From NCBI GenBank assembly GCA_963691815.1, contig OY829648.1, positions 33,517,456 through 33,581,455 of the forward strand: DNA of 64,000 nt, read 5' to 3'. The stretch is from Echiichthys vipera (lineage: Eukaryota > Chordata > Actinopteri > Perciformes > Trachinidae). The notes under the pieces were generated by a model that searched no databases, had not been told where the DNA came from, and saw only the letters and a list, made by a program, of their open reading frames with translations. Position 1 is the stretch's first letter; every line of letters starts with the position of its first letter. Positions 62,250-64,000 of the stretch are shown here, piece after piece. Made by a program: the position numbers and the translations under genes.

Positions 62250-63158
62250 ACAAAGACATTTCATAAGTGTCCCCAACAAGTGGAATGGCTAATCTATATT
62301 TATGGAGGTGGATGAAGATTCTGCTACATTGGAAATACAGCAAGTGAAACTTACAGCTGCAATTATCAAAGACACACTACAAAGGAAAATCCCTTCAAGG
62401 AAAGTTAAGTTGGGATAAATTACTAGGAAAAAGAATGAGATACTTAATTGGATGCATGATGATGGCAATTTGGAGATGGTTACGACCACGTTGACAGTTG
62501 ATGTTGATCACCTTTCTGGAGACTGGGATTACCAACTAGTCGATTCTGCGGCAACAGATGTGATTCTTTTCATTGCAGAAGGTCCCTAATTTTCTACTGG
62601 CTAGGATTTGCGGTCCGGCTTCAAGTCCCGGTCAGGGAATGCTCATGTTTGAGGAGGTGCTTGACCTTCAGTTAAAAAAGCACATTTTGGTACAGGCTAT
62701 TAGTTGCTTGATTTGCATTCATGTCATTCTTTCCATTGCTGCAGTTCCCTTATCTACCAGCGGTTATGATTTGGCGCTTTCACAGTCCTGGCCATCCTTC
62801 CGTTTCCCAGTCAGGGAGTTCTGAGGTGACAGCAGAAGCTTCTCAGAATAGAGTAAATACTGGAATTCAGAAATAAAATCTTAAATTCAAGTTTAAATGA
62901 ATGCTACTAAGCAAGATTCTTTTGTCAGCGTGCTATGTTGAGCCTGAAGTCAGGACTTTAAATGATACAAAGGTGGGTCTCGCTATGTTTGTCAAATAGT
63001 GTTCTGTAGCTATTTGCCCATGATAGGTCTAAATTAAATAAAATCAGTGCTTACTGCTTTGGCCTTGGGAGGAAGCTGTGTAACCAAGTGTGGGCAGCAA
63101 ATGAAAGAGAAGGTTTCCCAAAAAAGTTAGGGGTCACTGTATTTGACTGCATAGACAC

Positions 63159-63230
63159 AGGTCCCACTGAGACTTGCACTCAGATCACTGGAGTCAGAGT
63201 CCAGGGTGCTAGCCATTACACCATGGAACC
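63159..63230 (-). tRNA. tRNA-Gln(CTG), class A (unit 65)
   Basis: Class A, T55G; copy of unit 62. Last Gln gene before the window ends in the next spacer. Confidence 0.65.
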
Positions 63231-64000
63231 ACAAAGACATTTCATAAGTGTCCCCAACAAGTGGAATGGCTAATATATATTTATGGAGGTGGATGAAGAT
63301 TCTGCTACATTGGAAATACAGCAAGTGAAACTTACAGCTGCAGCTATCAAAGACACACTACAAAGGAAAATCCCTTCAAGGAAAGTTAAGTTGGGATAAA
63401 TTACTAGGAAAAAGAATGAGATACTTAATTGGATGCATGATGATGGCAATTTGGAGATGGTTACGACCACGTTGACAGTTGATGTTGATCACCTTTCTGG
63501 AGACTGGGATTACCAACTAGTCGATTCTGCGGCAACAGATGTGATTCTTTTCATTGCAGAAGGTCCCTAATTTTCTACTGGCTAGGATTTGCGGTCCAGC
63601 TTCAAGTCCCGGTCAGGGAATGCTCATGTTTGAGGAGGTGCTTGACCTTCAGTTAAAAAAGCACATTTTGGTACAGGCTATTACTTGCTTGATTTGCATT
63701 CATGTCATTCTTCCCATTGCTGCAGTTCCCTTATGGTCTAGTGGTTATGATTTGGCGCTTTCACAGTCCTGGCCATCCTTCCGTTTCCCAGTCAGGGAGT
63801 TCTGAGGTGACAGCAGAAGCTTCTCAGAATAGAGTAAATACTGGAATTCAGAAATAAAATCTTAAATTCAAGTTTAAATGAATGCTACTAAGCAAGATTC
63901 TTTTGTCAGCGTGCTATGTTGAGCCTGAAGTCAGGACTTTAAATGATACAAAGGTGGGTCTCGCTATGTTTGTCAAATAGTGTTCTGTAGCTATTTGCCC

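Larger units (their letters stand above)
1..64000. repeat. Tandem satellite array, ~65 units of ~981 bp, each with tRNA-Gln and two tRNA-Glu-derived elements
   Basis: The same landmarks recur in the same order through the whole window with no unrelated sequence between them. Measured from the truncated tRNA-Glu relic, successive spacings are mostly exactly 981 bp. Exceptions lie left of 39 kb: 978, 982, 975, 962, 985, 979, 977, 976, 980, 1023, 971. From 39039 onward all spacings are 981. Two spacer haplotypes exist: H1 contains the string gtcaaatagtg, and H2 is a few bases shorter at that point (tttgttgtgttc; for example near 2187, 6105, 7065, 19815, 24745, 34555). Each unit has one EcoRI site (ggaattcag), except in unit 8, where the flanking bases differ. 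The array starts inside a tRNA-Glu relic and ends inside a spacer, so its true length is unknown. Confidence 0.98.
57100..64000. repeat. Trimeric higher-order repeat, 2943 bp, just over 2 copies
   Basis: Units 60-62 and 63-65 match: taccgcaag core, cccattcaggg E3, gctgcaattatc core. The series extends left to tgttccgtagc (57117 and 60060), but the E3/E2 part of unit 59 differs from unit 62. Confidence 0.8.

Noticed and set aside
1..64000. CRISPR array or phage/bacterial repeat region
   Set aside because: The repeat is ~981 bp with no variable spacers, and the tRNAs are eukaryotic with internal promoters.

Overview
The whole window is one tandem satellite array. About 65 head-to-tail copies of a unit of roughly 981 bp run from base 1 to base 64000, and neither edge of the array is reached. 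I see no conventional protein-coding gene, rRNA or CRISPR. The content is eukaryotic and looks vertebrate, probably amniote: the repeat carries nuclear tRNA genes without encoded CCA, with internal Pol III box A/box B promoters and T-run terminators, and their bodies resemble vertebrate tRNA-Gln and tRNA-Glu. I cannot name the species.

Layout of one unit, left to right on the + strand. (1) A spacer of about 340 bp, AT-rich, with a HindIII/EcoRI-bearing left part. (2) A 72-nt tRNA-Gln on the minus strand, followed on that strand by a T5-T6 run. (3) A core of about 270 bp that is almost invariant between copies and reads like a broken exon: one frame with a single in-frame TAA. (4) A 57-nt tRNA-Glu relic on the plus strand that has lost its anticodon arm ('E3'). 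(5) About 106 bp of linker. (6) A full-length but T-arm-damaged tRNA-Glu(TTC)-like sequence on the plus strand, in two allelic forms ('E1', box A kept; 'E2', box A damaged). E3 and E1/E2 share their 5' flanks and are an old duplication. The Gln gene and the Glu relics point at each other across the spacer.

The tRNA-Gln copies fall into classes. A: CTG anticodon, T55G in box B, 24 copies. B: CTG, normal T-loop in most copies, 25. C: TTG anticodon, acceptor 4:69 C-A mismatch, 9. D: CTG, fully paired acceptor but T55G, 6. One copy (2352-2423) has every stem paired and both boxes intact. Classes differ by switch points inside the 72-bp gene, which suggests repeated crossover or conversion there.

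Region by region: 1-39 kb is heterogeneous, with unit spacing of 962-1023 bp and most of the odd copies (broken Gln at 6274, a chimeric insertion at 22.9-23.0 kb, a 2-bp deletion plus 6-bp insertion at 14.3 kb). From about 39.0 kb to the end every spacing is exactly 981 bp and the units form young higher-order repeats: dimers of 1962 bp (39.6-44.2 kb and 46.9-50.8 kb) and trimers of 2943 bp (51.4-57.2 kb and 57.1-64.0 kb).

Units are numbered 1-65 by their E3 relic. E3 starts are 798, 1779, 2757, 3739, 4720, 5701, 6676, 7638, 8619, 9600, 10581, 11562, 12543, 13524, 14509, 15488, 16469, 17446, 18427, 19412, 20388, 21369, 22349, 23372, 24349, 25325, 26306, 27287, 28264, 29245, 30226, 31208, 32189, 33170, 34151, 35128, 36110, 37091, 38062, 39039, and then every 981 bp from 40020 to 63564.
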